Positions 63,587 through 64,000 of a DNA stretch of 64,000 bases are shown here, one piece after another. How positions within the stretch are numbered: position 1 is the stretch's first letter; every line of letters begins with the position of its first letter. Source of the stretch: Burkholderia sp. WP9 (GTDB lineage Bacteria > Pseudomonadota > Gammaproteobacteria > Burkholderiales > Burkholderiaceae); the NCBI RefSeq assembly GCF_900104795.1, contig NZ_FNTG01000002.1, forward strand, positions 3,559,264 through 3,623,263. The letters run 5' to 3'. The translations under genes and the position numbers were made by a program. The notes below the pieces were generated by a model. That model was given only the letters and a program-made list of their open reading frames with translations. It was not told the origin of the DNA and did not search any database.

Positions 63587-63610
63587 AAAAAAAAGCCAGC
63601 CGTAGCTGGG
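63587..63610 (-). terminator. Rho-independent terminator of the right-end DUF4148 gene
   Basis: On the minus strand CCAGC-TACG-GCTGG (63609-63596) is a five-base-pair stem closed by a UACG tetraloop (the very stable UNCG class), then C and eight thymines (63594-63587). It lies 117 bp after the DUF4148 stop. Confidence 0.7.
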
Positions 63611-63726
63611 CGGGATCCACCGGCAAATATGCCGTAGGAGGAGGTACTAAAACAAGATGGCTGGCTTGCTATCGATCAAGACAGCAACCAGCCTTAGGCC
63701 GCATTTTGCCGATGCTCCAGATCAGC

Positions 63727-64000
63727 TTAGTGACCCGAATTGATCGACTTCGTAGCGATATTGGCGGTTGGCTTAAGCGAGGCGCCTGATGAGGATGATC
63801 CGCCCGAGACTCCACCGTAACCCGAAGCGGCGTTATTTTTCGCGGTGACACGTGCTTCGGCGGCTTGAATCTGCACCGGATAAGTTGCTTGGTCGCCAGC
63901 ACCCGGCTGGTAGCCCGCCTGTTCAAGTTGAGCCAAATCAGCACGCACTTGCGCACGGCTAACAGGTGCCTCTGACTGGGCGAACGACGATACAGCCGGA
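63727..64000 (-). CDS. DUF4148 domain-containing protein (5' end beyond the window)
   Basis: The minus-strand frame is open from the window edge to the stop at 63727, giving 90 residues that include VSSFAQSEAPVSRAQVRADLAQLEQAGYQPGAGDQATYPVQIQAAEARVTAKNNAASGYGG. The signal-peptide end FAQ and the VSRAQV...LEQAGY core match DUF4148. The N-terminal signal lies past base 64000. Function unknown. Confidence 0.92.
   Translation of the reverse strand, partial: PAVSSFAQSEAPVSRAQVRADLAQLEQAGYQPGAGDQATYPVQIQAAEARVTAKNNAASGYGGVSGGSSSSGASLKPTANIATKSINSGH

Larger units (their letters stand above)
63244..63726. other. 483-bp intergenic region with palindromes and a terminator
   Basis: No gene seen. It holds the inverted repeat at 63341-63361, a second palindrome TGCCCACATGGGCA at 63448-63461, and the terminator at 63587-63610. 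Confidence 0.55.

Overview
The window looks like part of an accessory region (second chromosome or megaplasmid) of a soil or plant-associated Burkholderiales bacterium, most likely Paraburkholderia, Caballeronia or Burkholderia. The reasons are base composition around 60% GC, two OmpC-type porins, two DUF4148 secreted proteins, eight LysR regulators each beside a small catabolic unit, and genes that closely match the salicylate/gentisate (nag) genes of this order. No rRNA, tRNA, CRISPR array or phage genes were seen.

Left third (1-18.7 kb): a truncated zinc alcohol dehydrogenase, a luciferase-like monooxygenase and a flavin reductase form a minus-strand unit. An alpha/beta hydrolase gene has been split by a complete IS66 element (4056-7109, 8-bp target duplication, carrying a passenger gene). 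Next come a LysR gene, a formaldehyde unit frmR-frmA with tandem operators, LysR/SDR, small enzymes (ABM-type monooxygenase, tautomerase), and a tight four-gene operon of two luciferase-like oxidoreductases around two related TIM-barrel proteins with a divergent LysR.

Middle (18.7-31.9 kb): a salicylate module. On the minus strand are a salicylaldehyde dehydrogenase, an aryl-alcohol dehydrogenase and a NahR/NagR-type LysR. On the plus strand are nagAa-nagG-nagH-nagAb (salicylate 5-hydroxylase), then nagI-nagK-nagL (gentisate to fumarate and pyruvate). Together they could take 2-hydroxybenzyl alcohol to central metabolites. Two related LysR genes and a complete IS5-family element (30705-31869, CTAA duplication) follow.

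Right-centre (31.9-46.5 kb): an aromatic-acid efflux operon (NodT lipoprotein, FUSC exporter, DUF1656, HlyD adaptor) with a MarR gene, a porin and an aromatic-acid MFS importer, then a LysR-linked group resembling quinone-stress (Mhq) genes: luciferase-like enzyme, DoxX, carboxylesterase, NADP-binding reductase. A second porin follows.

Right end (46.5-64 kb): two M20 amidohydrolases with an MFS transporter, LysR, TRIC-type membrane protein and MarR (with a 41-bp palindrome); a periplasmic three-subunit FAD sugar/alcohol dehydrogenase (Tat-linked small subunit, GMC subunit with Fe-S cysteines, triheme cytochrome c) with GlcG-like and beta-propeller proteins; a decayed stretch of about 1.9 kb holding the remnant of a YhcG/DUF1016 nuclease gene; and an old-yellow-enzyme/aldehyde dehydrogenase pair behind a perfect inverted repeat.
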